Of a stretch of 12,550 bases of DNA, positions 1 to 6,910 are shown piece after piece. A model generated the notes under the pieces. That model was not told the origin of the DNA and searched no databases. It was given only the letters and a program-made list of their open reading frames with translations. This DNA comes from CAYHZL01 sp964361075 (lineage in GTDB: Bacteria > Bacteroidota > Ignavibacteria > UBA10030 > UBA8401): positions 1-12,550 of the forward strand of contig CAYHZL010000101.1 of the NCBI GenBank assembly GCA_964361075.1. Reading direction: 5' to 3'. Both the position numbers and the translations under genes were made by a program. Position 1 is the stretch's first letter, and every line of letters starts with the position of its first letter.

Positions 1-501
1 CAATTCTGCCTGTTGCTTTTCAATACGCAGTTGTTGGGCTGACAGTCTTAATTTATTAAAACTATAAATAAGCTTTATAATTCCAAAAAAGAATAACGAG
101 AATACTCCATTTTGAAATTGTTCGTACGCACCGACTAATAGTGTGGGGTATGTTATAAAAGAAGAATACAGGCATAACTGAATTCCAAAATCCCTCCATG
201 CATACAGACCCAAGGAAAATAAAAAAAGATTAATTACGAAAAGTAACAGCGAAATGATAATTCTTTTCCAGGTTAGCTTTAAAAAAGGCAGAGTAAATTC
301 CAACAATAGATAATTAATAACAACAAGATATATAGTTCGCCATAGAGTATTCACAGATCTTTCCATGAACGTTTCAGGAAAACTGATGAATTCGATAAAC
401 AGCCATAGCAATAAATACGCTAACCCAACCCATAAATAAAATGTAAACCGCTCTCTATTGATTAATATCTTCTTCGTTCTCTCTGAGATAAATTTCAACA
501 A
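1..501 (-). CDS. Sensor histidine kinase, LytS type, N-terminal membrane part (partial)
   Basis: Reading the minus strand from base 501 gives an open frame of 167 codons that runs off the window edge without a stop. It begins LLKFISERTKK and contains about four to five hydrophobic segments separated by short charged loops. It ends in a charged helix (KLRLSAQQLRIEKQQAEL) that resembles the linker just before the His_kinase (PF06580) domain of LytS/YehU-like kinases, where QINPHFLFN would normally follow. That catalytic part is outside the window, so kinase activity is inferred. No ATG fits upstream: an in-frame stop lies at 516-514. Two adjacent TTG codons (501-499, 498-496) are the likely start, preceded by a purine-rich AAAGGGAAAG. 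The usual partner of such kinases is a LytTR response regulator, which would lie beyond base 1. It is divergent from all other genes here and may mark the edge of the accessory block. Confidence 0.72.
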   Translation of the reverse strand, partial: MLKFISERTKKILINRERFTFYLWVGLAYLLLWLFIEFISFPETFMERSVNTLWRTIYLVVINYLLLEFTLPFLKLTWKRIIISLLLFVINLFLFSLGLYAWRDFGIQLCLYSSFITYPTLLVGAYEQFQNGVFSLFFFGIIKLIYSFNKLRLSAQQLRIEKQQAEL

Positions 502-899
502 ATCTTTCCCTTTTCAATGTGCAGTGAATTGAATTGCTCTTTGTTACACAGAAATATAAAAAATCAAACCCACCAAAAAAACTGCTTTATCCTTCAATAA
601 ACTACTTCATTTTTGTTGTACATGCTAATTGTTTGATTGGCATAATTCTACTGTTTGTATACCATAATCCGCCGTATGTTGACTTTTGCATACAACGCTC
701 AACTTAATTTCTTATTCTTACGTAAATAATCTTAAAGCAAATACAAACACAATTGCTTTCAAAATATTTTTGATAAATCAAAACTCGAACGACCAAGAAC
801 TGAAAATTTAAACGCTCTCAAGCAAGAGACAAAACTCCTAAATGCAACATTTATACAATTATTCCGTTTCATAAATTTAACAAACCCAATGGAGCCGAA
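502..899. other. Intergenic gap between divergent genes
   Basis: This AT-rich spacer of about 400 bases separates the kinase (minus) from the TPR gene (plus) and must hold both promoters. I see no reading frame worth calling and no attC-like arm. A short hairpin GCTAAT/ATTGGC lies near 625-643. The octamer TATTTTTG at 765-772 fits the Bacteroidota -7 pattern TAnnTTTG, but no TTTG lies at the right distance upstream, so I do not call a promoter. GGAG at 891-894 is the ribosome binding site for the ATG at 900. Confidence 0.5.
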
Positions 900-943
900 A
901 TGACAAATCAAAACGTTGAAACTTCGCCACAAGTTTATACCAG
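900..943 (+). other. DUF4386-like start grafted on the TPR gene
   Basis: The first 14 codons read MTNQNVETSPQVYT. From memory of the family, many DUF4386 proteins begin with ETSPQ(V/L)YARIAG before the first membrane helix. Roughly a third of these bases are G/C, against more than half in the coding sequence that follows. I infer a recombination joint near 943-950 that donated a start codon and ribosome binding site to the TPR gene. Confidence 0.4.
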
Positions 944-2015
944 ACAGAGGCAGCAGAGAACTATGAACACAAACAGGATCATGACGGGTGGAACGACACG
1001 AATAGAACAGTGGCAGAAGATGTTGCGTGCAATGATGTTGACCGTTCTCGGGCTTTCGGCCGCTCTATTGGCTCCCGTGTACGCCGGCACAGTGCCCGAC
1101 AAGGCACTGCAGTACGCGGCGGACGGTTATTTCTGCAAGGCGCTCGCGATCATCGAGCCCCTGGTCAAGGACTATCCACAGGACGCGGAGGTCCAGAGCC
1201 GCTATGGTCAGGCTCTGGCCGGCATCGGCAAGGTCGATGATGGCATCGCCGCATTGAAGACCGCGGTCTCTCTGAAGCCGAGCAACGGCGTCTATCACAG
1301 GCTACTGGGCGAGGCCTACGGCTTGAAGGCCCAGCGGGCTATCGGCGTCTTCAGCGTCTTCAGCTCGTTCACTGCTATGAAATCCGCGCTGGCGGAATTC
1401 CAGTTGGCTGCGCAACTTGCTCCACAAGACCTGCAGTCCCACGTATTCCTCGCCATGTACTACACTATGGCACCAGGTATCCTGGGTGGCAGCTTTGACA
1501 AGGCGTATGCGGAGGCGGACATCATCGCCAAGCTCGATGCGATCCAAGGCATTCAAGTGCGTGCCAGCATCGCGGGCAAGAAAGACGATACGGCAACGGG
1601 CGTAGCATTGCTGAAAGAAGCCGTCGCAAAGGACACGACCGCAGGCAGTCTGATGGAGCTCGGCCTTTTCTATACTGAGGCGAAGCGCTACAATGGTGCG
1701 TTCAAAGCATTTCGCGACGCGAAAGCCAAGTACCCGAAGGCTTACGGGGCTTGGTACCAGATCGGTCGGGTGGCTGGTTTCGCTAAGACGAATTACGATG
1801 AAGGAATCAAATCGCTTAAGCAGTATCTGGCATTTGATGATTTGCCGGATAATGTTTTCTCCTTTGCTTGGGCCCATTTCCGGCTCGGAAATATCTACGA
1901 GTATCAGGGCTATGAAGATTTGGCGCGTGCAGAGTACCAATTGGCAAACAACTTGAACGACGACAACGAAGATTTGAAATCGAAGCTCGAGAAAGCAATG
2001 TCAAGACTCGACTAA
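900..2015 (+). CDS. Secreted TPR-repeat protein with an extra N-terminal extension
   Basis: The frame encodes 371 residues. Residues 41-62 form a normal signal peptide (KMLRAMML, a hydrophobic TVLGLSAALLAP, cleavage near VYA-G). From about residue 66 to the end the protein is a chain of tetratricopeptide-type helix pairs, for example around 77-110, 111-145, 167-200 and 247-300, so it is probably a periplasmic scaffold; the partner is unknown. The ATG at 900 has a good Shine-Dalgarno (GGAG at 891-894), but it places about 40 residues before the signal peptide. Of these, the first 14 (MTNQNVETSPQVYT) resemble the start of DUF4386 membrane proteins and are AT-rich, while the sequence after about 945 is strongly GC-rich. 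Alternative starts are ATG 963 and ATG 1020, both with weak ribosome binding sites. The gene was probably acquired from a GC-rich, perhaps proteobacterial, source and joined to a local gene start. It lies 39 bases from the next gene, in an apparent operon. Confidence 0.75.
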   Translation: MTNQNVETSPQVYTRQRQQRTMNTNRIMTGGTTRIEQWQKMLRAMMLTVLGLSAALLAPVYAGTVPDKALQYAADGYFCKALAIIEPLVKDYPQDAEVQSRYGQALAGIGKVDDGIAALKTAVSLKPSNGVYHRLLGEAYGLKAQRAIGVFSVFSSFTAMKSALAEFQLAAQLAPQDLQSHVFLAMYYTMAPGILGGSFDKAYAEADIIAKLDAIQGIQVRASIAGKKDDTATGVALLKEAVAKDTTAGSLMELGLFYTEAKRYNGAFKAFRDAKAKYPKAYGAWYQIGRVAGFAKTNYDEGIKSLKQYLAFDDLPDNVFSFAWAHFRLGNIYEYQGYEDLARAEYQLANNLNDDNEDLKSKLEKAMSRLD

Positions 2016-2054
2016 AATGACACTCACAAATAATTCGATAAAAGGAGATACACG

Positions 2055-2447
2055 ATGACTGACGTATCAACGTTCCGCCTGTATCTGATGAGATTGGCTT
2101 ACCTGCTTAATTTCGTGATGCTCGGACTCGACGTATGGCCTGAAATTATCAACCACGCAGGAGCGTGGGACCCAGTGAAAGGCGTTGCCTTCAGCTTTTG
2201 GGCGGTATTGTCGGCTTTGTCGGGTTTGGGACTTCGATATCCGGTCAAAATGCTGCCGTTGCTCCTCATGCAACTGTTCTACAAGTCGGTATGGTTACTC
2301 GCTATTGCGCTTCCGCAATGGTCCGCCGTCCAATCAACAGAACTTACTAAGGCCATGCTTATCGGGCTGGTTTTAGATCTGATCGTTATTCCTTGGCCCT
2401 ATGTTCTTGCAAATTACGTGAAGAAGCGTGGAGATAGATGGAAATAA
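2055..2447 (+). CDS. Small four-helix membrane protein, function unknown
   Basis: The frame encodes 130 residues with about four hydrophobic segments, near residues 8-27, 43-60, 66-87 and 101-121, and a basic C-terminus (KKRGDRWK) that probably faces the cytoplasm. I do not recognise a named family. The start at 2055 is supported by AAAGGAG just upstream (2041-2047). It follows the TPR gene by 39 bases on the same strand and shares its higher G/C content and codon use. The two genes were therefore probably transferred together, and the membrane protein may work with the periplasmic TPR protein. That link rests only on position. Confidence 0.7.
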   Translation: MTDVSTFRLYLMRLAYLLNFVMLGLDVWPEIINHAGAWDPVKGVAFSFWAVLSALSGLGLRYPVKMLPLLLMQLFYKSVWLLAIALPQWSAVQSTELTKAMLIGLVLDLIVIPWPYVLANYVKKRGDRWK

Positions 2448-2551
2448 ATGACTCTGTAGTGATGTTTATCGTTGGTTTTGCCTATCTCATTTTTCTAAAA
2501 CAGAATTTAAACCTGACAAAGTATCTGTACAAAACAATTCTAATAATATAA
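2438..2551 (+). CDS. Possible 37-residue single-helix peptide
   Basis: An ATG at 2438 overlaps the end of the previous gene and opens a 37-codon frame ending in TAA at 2549-2551. It reads MEINDSVVMFIVGF and continues hydrophobic, giving one membrane helix, then a basic-aromatic tail. GGAG at 2430-2433 would serve as a binding site. Composition switches to AT-rich here. It could be a real small membrane peptide, the remnant of a longer gene, or chance. Confidence 0.22.
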   Translation: MEINDSVVMFIVGFAYLIFLKQNLNLTKYLYKTILII

Positions 2552-2567
2552 AAAAGGAAATAAAAAA

Positions 2568-2606
2568 ATGAACACAAATAAAAAGACCGCAAGAATTGCG
2601 GAGGGT
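2568..2606 (+). other. DUF4386-like start grafted on the rhodanese gene
   Basis: The codons for NKKTARIA at the gene start match the starts of the three DUF4386 genes in this window (SLKKTARI, SLKKTARLAG, SLKKTARIAG). At base level AAAAAGACCGCAAGAATTGC here matches AAAAAGACTGCAAGAATTGC near 7855 with one change in 20. The match ends at about 2603, where the sequence becomes unrelated (EGAKISAKMN) ahead of the true signal peptide. I read it as a recombined or residual DUF4386 start. Confidence 0.55.
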
Positions 2607-4298
2607 GCGAAGATAAGTGCAAAGATGAACCTTGCATCACTATGGGTAGCCCAACTGAAGGTTTTGAGGTATTGCTTCCTCCTTGCCATTGCAGTCTGCC
2701 TGCATCTGGCGCAGCCCCTGATGGCTCAAAAAGGAATCAAAGGCAATCTCGTCACTTTCAACTGGCTTGAGAAAAATCTTAAAAATGCCGATGTGGTGAT
2801 AATCGACGCGTCACCCTCCCAGATATACACGGCAAAACACATTCCCGGCGCAATCAGCTACGACATATTCACCTATGGCGCCCAGGAAATGCCGGTCGCT
2901 GAGATAGAAAAACGCTACCAGTCATGGGGAATCAGTTCCGGGAAAAAGATAGTAATGTACGATCAGGGCGGCTCAATGATGGCCACCAGGCTCTTTTTCT
3001 CCCTCGATTATTACGGCTTCCCGACAAAAGACCTTTTCATCCTGGACGGTGGGCTCTTCAAGTGGCAGGAGGCAGGATTGCCGGTAACGAAGGAACCAAC
3101 AACTGTCCCGAAGAAAGGTTCTTTCACCATCAAGAAACTTAACAAAGATACACGAGCCGATTTGCCGGAATTCCTTAATGCATCCGGAGACCAACTCAAC
3201 AATGTTTTAGTTGATGCGCTTGATCCCAACTGGCATTTTGGAGGAGTCAACATCTTTGGCAGACCCGGACACATTCCCAATGCTATTCTGATACCTATTA
3301 CCGATTTTTACAATCCGGATAAGACATTCAAATCGGCAGAAGAAATAAAAAAGATACTTACCTATTTTGGAATTAAACCTGAACAACAAGTGTACTCTCA
3401 TTGTGGTGGCGGAATAGCTGCCAGTGTACCGTTCTTCGCGCTTAAGTTTCTCCTTGGCTACCCGAAGGTGAAACTATATCCGGGCTCGCAGTTGGAATGG
3501 GCGTCTGACCAAAGAGAACTTCCTTTCTGGACCTATGCCACTCCGTCTTTAATGCGGGAGACAAGCTGGCTGCAGGGTTGGGGAGGCAGAATGATGAGGA
3601 TGTATGGAATCTCACAAATCAGCATTGTGGATGTGAGGAGTGCCGACGCATTCAATCAGGATCATTTACCTTTTGCGCTAAACATTTCCGCTGATGTTTT
3701 CAAAAATAATATTACCAATCTTGAAAAGCTGGCTGAACTACTCGGTCCGGCTGGCGTTAATGCGTCTCACGAGGCAGTTATTATTTCAGGCGCAGGCTTA
3801 ACCAAAGAGTCAGCGCTTGCATTTGTAGCGTTAGAAAAACTTGGGCAGAAAAAAATATCTGTCTTCATTGACTCACTGCGAAAATCTGCACGACTTGGTT
3901 TAGCGTTAACAAAGGACACAACCGTTGTAGGTCCAAAAAAATCTCCGATGGACTTATCCATACTTCCCACAACATATCCCGAGAATTTCCGCAAGGATGT
4001 TATAATTGCTGACCCGAAAAGTACACAAGGAATTTATCCAAAAGTATTTATTGCTTCGGGGAAGAATGTTCCTTCACAAACTCAAGATGGCAAAGTTGTC
4101 CATATCCCGTATACAGAATTCCTAAATGCCGACGGCACGCCCAAAGCCGCTAAAGATATCTGGAACATCCTAGTCAAGGCCGAGGTCCCGAGATACGCGG
4201 AGCTTGTTTGCTTCTCCGATGACCCGGGTGAAGCGGCCGTCAACTATTTTATTCTCAAGCTGATGGGCTACCCTGATATAAAAATGTTGGTGATGTAA
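2568..4298 (+). CDS. Secreted protein with four rhodanese-like domains
   Basis: The 576-residue product has a signal peptide at about residues 28-53 (h-region CFLLAIAVCLHLA, cleavage near LMA-QK). Four rhodanese (sulfurtransferase) folds follow, at about 60-176, 185-325, 345-450 and 475-576. Typical marks are IIDAS...YTAKHIPGAI with LDGGLFKWQEAGLPV in domain 1, and RPGHIPNAI in domain 2. Domain 2 has the active-site loop HCGGGIAAS with Cys279, so it should carry persulfide. Domain 1 has YDQGGSMMATR with no cysteine, and domain 3 has ISGAGLTKES, also without one. Domain 4 has VCFSDDPGEAA with Cys548, but stops just after the last strand and lacks the usual final GS-x-x-EW segment. A plausible role is thiosulfate or sulfane-sulfur transfer in the periplasm; the substrate is unknown. 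The first residues, MNTNKKTARIAEGA, match DUF4386 gene starts, not a sulfurtransferase. The binding site is AAAGGAAA at 2554-2561. Confidence 0.82.
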   Translation: MNTNKKTARIAEGAKISAKMNLASLWVAQLKVLRYCFLLAIAVCLHLAQPLMAQKGIKGNLVTFNWLEKNLKNADVVIIDASPSQIYTAKHIPGAISYDIFTYGAQEMPVAEIEKRYQSWGISSGKKIVMYDQGGSMMATRLFFSLDYYGFPTKDLFILDGGLFKWQEAGLPVTKEPTTVPKKGSFTIKKLNKDTRADLPEFLNASGDQLNNVLVDALDPNWHFGGVNIFGRPGHIPNAILIPITDFYNPDKTFKSAEEIKKILTYFGIKPEQQVYSHCGGGIAASVPFFALKFLLGYPKVKLYPGSQLEWASDQRELPFWTYATPSLMRETSWLQGWGGRMMRMYGISQISIVDVRSADAFNQDHLPFALNISADVFKNNITNLEKLAELLGPAGVNASHEAVIISGAGLTKESALAFVALEKLGQKKISVFIDSLRKSARLGLALTKDTTVVGPKKSPMDLSILPTTYPENFRKDVIIADPKSTQGIYPKVFIASGKNVPSQTQDGKVVHIPYTEFLNADGTPKAAKDIWNILVKAEVPRYAELVCFSDDPGEAAVNYFILKLMGYPDIKMLVM

Positions 4299-4340
4299 CG
4301 ACTATTAACGTACGGTACTATGGAGTTTTTTTCCATTCTT

Positions 4341-4379
4341 GAAGATGAGTATTGTGAATAACAACAATACTCATTCTTC
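4341..4379 (+). terminator. Strong hairpin after the rhodanese gene, possible terminator
   Basis: The left arm GAAGATGAGTATTGT (4341-4355) pairs with ACAATACTCATTCTTC (4364-4379) with one bulged base and an 8-base loop. It sits about 40 bases after the rhodanese stop. No T-run follows the right arm, so intrinsic termination would be weak. Five bases further on is GTTATG, which copies the right end of the attC-like sites, but the matching left AAC is missing. Confidence 0.4.
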
Positions 4380-4427
4380 GTTCTGTTATGGGAATTGTAT
4401 TGTGGCTTTCTTCATAGGTGAATGAGA

Positions 4428-4931
4428 ATGGTAGAGTTTAGAAAAATAGGAATAGACGAACTACACAAAGTACGAACAATAGCGTACGAAACGTGGCCTC
4501 ATACATTTGGAGACGTTTTACCGAAAGAACAAATTACGTATATGCTTGAATTAATCTACAACGAAGAATCGCTGAAAAAACAAATGCTTGAAAAGAGACA
4601 CAATTTTATTTTGGCAGAACAACAAACTGAGGCACTTGGCTTTACTTCATTTGAAATAAATTATAACTCAGAGCATCAACTAATGATTCATAAACTTTAT
4701 CTTCTTCCTTTGGCGCAGGGTATGGGTATTGGAACAAAACTTCTCAATGTGCTTTCAGAAATAGCACTACAAAACAAAAATAGTCAGCTTCGATTAAAAG
4801 TATTTTATCAGAATACAAAAGCCATAAATTTCTATGAAAAATATGGTTTTAAAAATATCGGGACAGAAACGACAGACATTGGGAATAATTACAGTATTCT
4901 GGACAATGTTATGGTAAAACAATTAGGGTGA
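4428..4931 (+). CDS. GNAT-family N-acetyltransferase
   Basis: This is a single GCN5-related acetyltransferase domain of 167 residues, the usual length for the family. The acetyl-CoA pyrophosphate loop is LPLAQGMGIGTKLLN (Q-G-x-G-x-G, about residues 97-102), preceded by the strand IHKLYLLP and followed near the C-terminus by NFYEKYGFKNIG, the usual last strand-helix motif. I chose ATG 4428 over the in-frame ATG 4422 because AGGTG at 4416-4420 is properly spaced only from the second. The substrate cannot be told from the sequence; small amines, aminoglycosides or protein N-termini are all possible. The gene is AT-rich, stands alone between two hairpin-bearing gaps, and could be a single-gene cassette. 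Confidence 0.85.
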   Translation: MVEFRKIGIDELHKVRTIAYETWPHTFGDVLPKEQITYMLELIYNEESLKKQMLEKRHNFILAEQQTEALGFTSFEINYNSEHQLMIHKLYLLPLAQGMGIGTKLLNVLSEIALQNKNSQLRLKVFYQNTKAINFYEKYGFKNIGTETTDIGNNYSILDNVMVKQLG

Positions 4932-4975
4932 AAGACATCTGAAAGATTAGCTGTCTATATCTCTTTCTGATGCAC

Positions 4976-5007
4976 ACGAGGACGGCAAAAAATCTCGTTT
5001 TGTTTTT
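4976..5007 (+). terminator. Weak candidate terminator after the GNAT gene
   Basis: ACGAG (4976-4980) pairs with CTCGT (4994-4998) across a 13-base loop, and a T-rich run TTTGTTTTT follows directly. The stem is short, so this is only a candidate. A second imperfect hairpin, CATCTGAAAGA/TCTTTCTGATG, with one mismatch, lies just upstream at 4936-4972. Confidence 0.3.
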
Positions 5008-5040
5008 AAGTTGGCAGGAATACATTAAAATAAAAAACAA

Positions 5041-5715
5041 ATGACCGAAACAATGAACAAAATAATTGGATTTGGAGAAACCGTAGAAGGATATACTATT
5101 CCTGTTCTTAATGAGCGTGAAATACGAGCATCTGCAGGAATACTGTTTTTATTAATGTTTATCTCCATACTCACAGTAATTTTTAAGGAGAATTTTTTAT
5201 TGCTCAAGTACGCAATTACAATATTCCTTACAGATATTGTCATTCGTGTCTTGGTTAATCCTAAATTCTCACCTTCACTAATAATTGGACGATTGATTGT
5301 GAGAAATCAAGTTCCCGAATATGTTGGCGCTCAGCAAAAAAGATTCGCGTGGATTATTGGCATCGTGTTGGGAACGTTAATGCTTATTCTTCAAGTGGTG
5401 GCAAATACATTTAGTCCAATAACCGGGCTTACCTGTTTGGTTTGCCTTATCTTTCTCTTTTTTGAATCGGCATTTGGCATTTGTTTAGGGTGCTTATTTT
5501 ATAAATTGTTTTACAAAGAAAAAGCACAATACTGCCCCGGCGAAGTGTGTGATGTACAATCAAAACAGGATATTCAAAAAACATCGAAGGTTCAGATGCT
5601 TGTTGTTGTTGGATTTATTGCTTTTATTTTCCTTACAGTCTTTTTGTTCAACGATAGTTTTAACAAAAAACCAAGTCCCTTGTTTGGAAATGAACGTTCA
5701 ACACAATCTGAATAA
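5041..5715 (+). CDS. DUF4395 family membrane protein
   Basis: The 224-residue product matches the DUF4395 pattern as I know it. VLNEREIRASAG precedes the first helix pair (about 31-65). The conserved short motif VNPKFSPSLIIGRL is at about 72-85, and VGAQQKRFAWIIG precedes a second pair of helices (about 103-150). The helix ends in GICLGCLFY, a C-x-x-C motif (Cys148, Cys151) that is the family hallmark and suggests a thiol or metal role. Two further cysteines follow (Cys165, Cys170). An additional C-terminal helix at about 186-206 makes this protein longer than the usual 140-160 residues. No clear Shine-Dalgarno precedes ATG 5041; the in-frame ATG 5053 is an alternative. Some DUF4395 genes lie near sulfur or thiol-redox genes; the nearby rhodanese gene is consistent with that but does not prove a link. 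Confidence 0.75.
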   Translation: MTETMNKIIGFGETVEGYTIPVLNEREIRASAGILFLLMFISILTVIFKENFLLLKYAITIFLTDIVIRVLVNPKFSPSLIIGRLIVRNQVPEYVGAQQKRFAWIIGIVLGTLMLILQVVANTFSPITGLTCLVCLIFLFFESAFGICLGCLFYKLFYKEKAQYCPGEVCDVQSKQDIQKTSKVQMLVVVGFIAFIFLTVFLFNDSFNKKPSPLFGNERSTQSE

Positions 5716-5976
5716 AAGATACATTTAAAGTTTAATGGAGATACACGGAGTTTATAAAAACTAACACATTAAGGATCTTTGATTGGGCTTCAGTATATGG
5801 AATGTGGAAACGATGCATAAATAATAAATGATTCGTCGTTTTGGTACGGGATTGACGTAGTTTTGCGAGTATAATTATTCATAATGTAAGAAAAATAAAC
5901 GCAACTTCTATTGCGTATATCCGTCCAATTTGGTTGATATTGACGCAAGTTTATAAATTATTGCGTAGTTAGAGAA

Positions 5977-6013
5977 GTTATCCAAAATGTCGCTCCGCTC
6001 CATTTTGGATAAC
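5977..6013. repeat. Perfect 13-bp inverted repeat
   Basis: GTTATCCAAAATG (5977-5989) and CATTTTGGATAAC (6001-6013) are exact reverse complements around an 11-base loop, TCGCTCCGCTC. The ends carry GTT and AAC, the core trinucleotides of the attC-like sites but in the opposite order. The word GGATAAC recurs at 6073-6079, where it forms the left end of the next element. Confidence 0.8.
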
Positions 6014-6152
6014 GTGCCGCGCCTCCGTCGCTGTTCTCCTTCGTGCCGCTGCGCTTCGCTCCGCGACACTTCGGATAACAGCGCCTATGCGAAATGCCGT
6101 CAGACTCCGCTTCGCTCCGTTTGCCGTCACTTCGCATGAGGCGCGGCACGTT
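6011..6152. repeat. Perfect 15-bp inverted repeat enclosing a second one
   Basis: AACGTGCCGCGCCTC (6011-6025) is the exact reverse complement of GAGGCGCGGCACGTT (6138-6152). The right copy is also the right arm of the attC-like element at 6073-6160, so the two left arms compete for it. Confidence 0.85.
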
Positions 6153-6160
6153 GTGCGCCA
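6073..6160. repeat. attC-like inverted-repeat element A
   Basis: The left end GGATAAC (6073-6079) is followed by one A and the arm GCGCCTATGCGAAATGCC (6081-6098). The right arm, 6124-6144, has reverse complement GCGCCTCATGCGAAGTGACG. It is followed by five bases GGCAC and GTTGTGCGCC (6150-6160). The arms pair with one bulge and about two mismatches. The loop (about 6101-6123) contains CGCTTCGCTCCG. The DUF4386 gene starts 34 bases downstream. The layout, AAC-A-arm...arm-N5-GTT, is shared with the elements at 8547 and 12262. Confidence 0.65.
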
Positions 6161-6193
6161 TTATTAGAAAACTCAAAAAAAAGGATTACCTAT

Positions 6194-6910
6194 ATGGACG
6201 AAAAAGTGTATTCACTCAAAAAGACAGCAAGAATTGTGTTTTTATTTTGGGCACTGTATGCTGTACCCGCCATTTTCAGTCTGCAGTATGTTCGACCCAA
6301 GCTCATTGTGTTTGTAGATGCCGTAGCGACAGTAAATAACATTATGGCTCATGAGTTTTTGTTTCGTATGGGGATTGTGAGCCATCTCGTCGCACAAATC
6401 TTCTTGTTGCTTTTTGGGATGACTGTTGTTCGCTTGTTTAGAGGAGTCAATAAAACATGGGAGACCATATTTTGGACATCAATATTGATGACTGTTGCCA
6501 TAACTGTCGTCAATACACTTAATTATGTTGCTCCTCTCGTAATTCTCAGTAAAGCTGATTACCTGAATGTATTTCAACAAGAACAACTTCATGCGATTGT
6601 GATGATATTCCTCAGACTAAGCAACTTTGGACAAGCACTCTATGAAATTTTTTGGGGATTGTATCTCTTTGCATTTGGATTGCTCATCATAAAGTCAAGA
6701 TTCATTCCAAGAATTCTGGGTATGTTGATGATCGTCGGAAGCATCGGCTTTCCGATCAATACTTTTACCAAGCTACTCGTCCCGGAATTCTATCCTGCTA
6801 TATTTACACAAATGACGATGCTTTTTAGTGGTATTGGAGTAGTCCCGACCCTCTTTTGGATTTTGATTATGGGTGCAAAGGAGCAGACCGTGAATGCCCC
6901 GGCTTCTTGA
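6194..6910 (+). CDS. DUF4386 family membrane protein, copy 1
   Basis: The 238-residue product is a multi-pass inner-membrane protein with about six helices. The N-terminus SLKKTARI is followed by the first helix, then DAVATVNNIMAHEFLFRMGIVS, a family motif joining helices 1 and 2. Further on, LSNFGQALYEIFWGLYLFAFGLLI and KSRFIPRILGMLMI are also typical. The function of the family is unknown. The ATG at 6194 has AAGGAT eight bases upstream. The last 13 residues, MGAKEQTVNAPAS, are identical to copy 2 although most of the protein differs from it. The switch at about 6856-6871 coincides with the left edge of a repeated junction module, so this gene is probably a chimera with a swapped 3' end. 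It follows attC-like element A directly, as the first gene of a cassette would. Confidence 0.85.
   Translation: MDEKVYSLKKTARIVFLFWALYAVPAIFSLQYVRPKLIVFVDAVATVNNIMAHEFLFRMGIVSHLVAQIFLLLFGMTVVRLFRGVNKTWETIFWTSILMTVAITVVNTLNYVAPLVILSKADYLNVFQQEQLHAIVMIFLRLSNFGQALYEIFWGLYLFAFGLLIIKSRFIPRILGMLMIVGSIGFPINTFTKLLVPEFYPAIFTQMTMLFSGIGVVPTLFWILIMGAKEQTVNAPAS

Larger units (their letters stand above)
5716..6193. other. Gene-free region rich in inverted repeats
   Basis: The first 180 bases are AT-rich and hold nothing I can name. The pair ACGCAA/TTGCGT then occurs twice as a small inverted repeat (5899-5916 and 5943-5966). A perfect 13-bp hairpin lies at 5977-6013. The remainder is GC-rich, contains the repeated word CGCTTCGCTCCG (6053-6064, 6109-6119 in part) and forms the attC-like element listed separately. 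Reading frames through this part come from the repeats and should not be called genes. AAGGAT at 6181-6186 is the ribosome binding site of the next gene. Confidence 0.6.

Noticed and set aside
765..772. TATTTTTG as a Bacteroidota -7 promoter element
   Set aside because: No TTTG at the required upstream distance, and the sequence is AT-rich enough for chance matches.
1302..1940. 212-codon minus-strand frame inside the TPR gene
   Set aside because: It is antisense to a clear TPR protein, lies in GC-rich sequence where spurious frames are common, and shows no domain.
5958..6339. Short frames on both strands across the GC-rich repeats
   Set aside because: Their composition comes from the palindromic repeats and CGCTTCGCTCCG words; one overlaps the DUF4386 gene in another frame.
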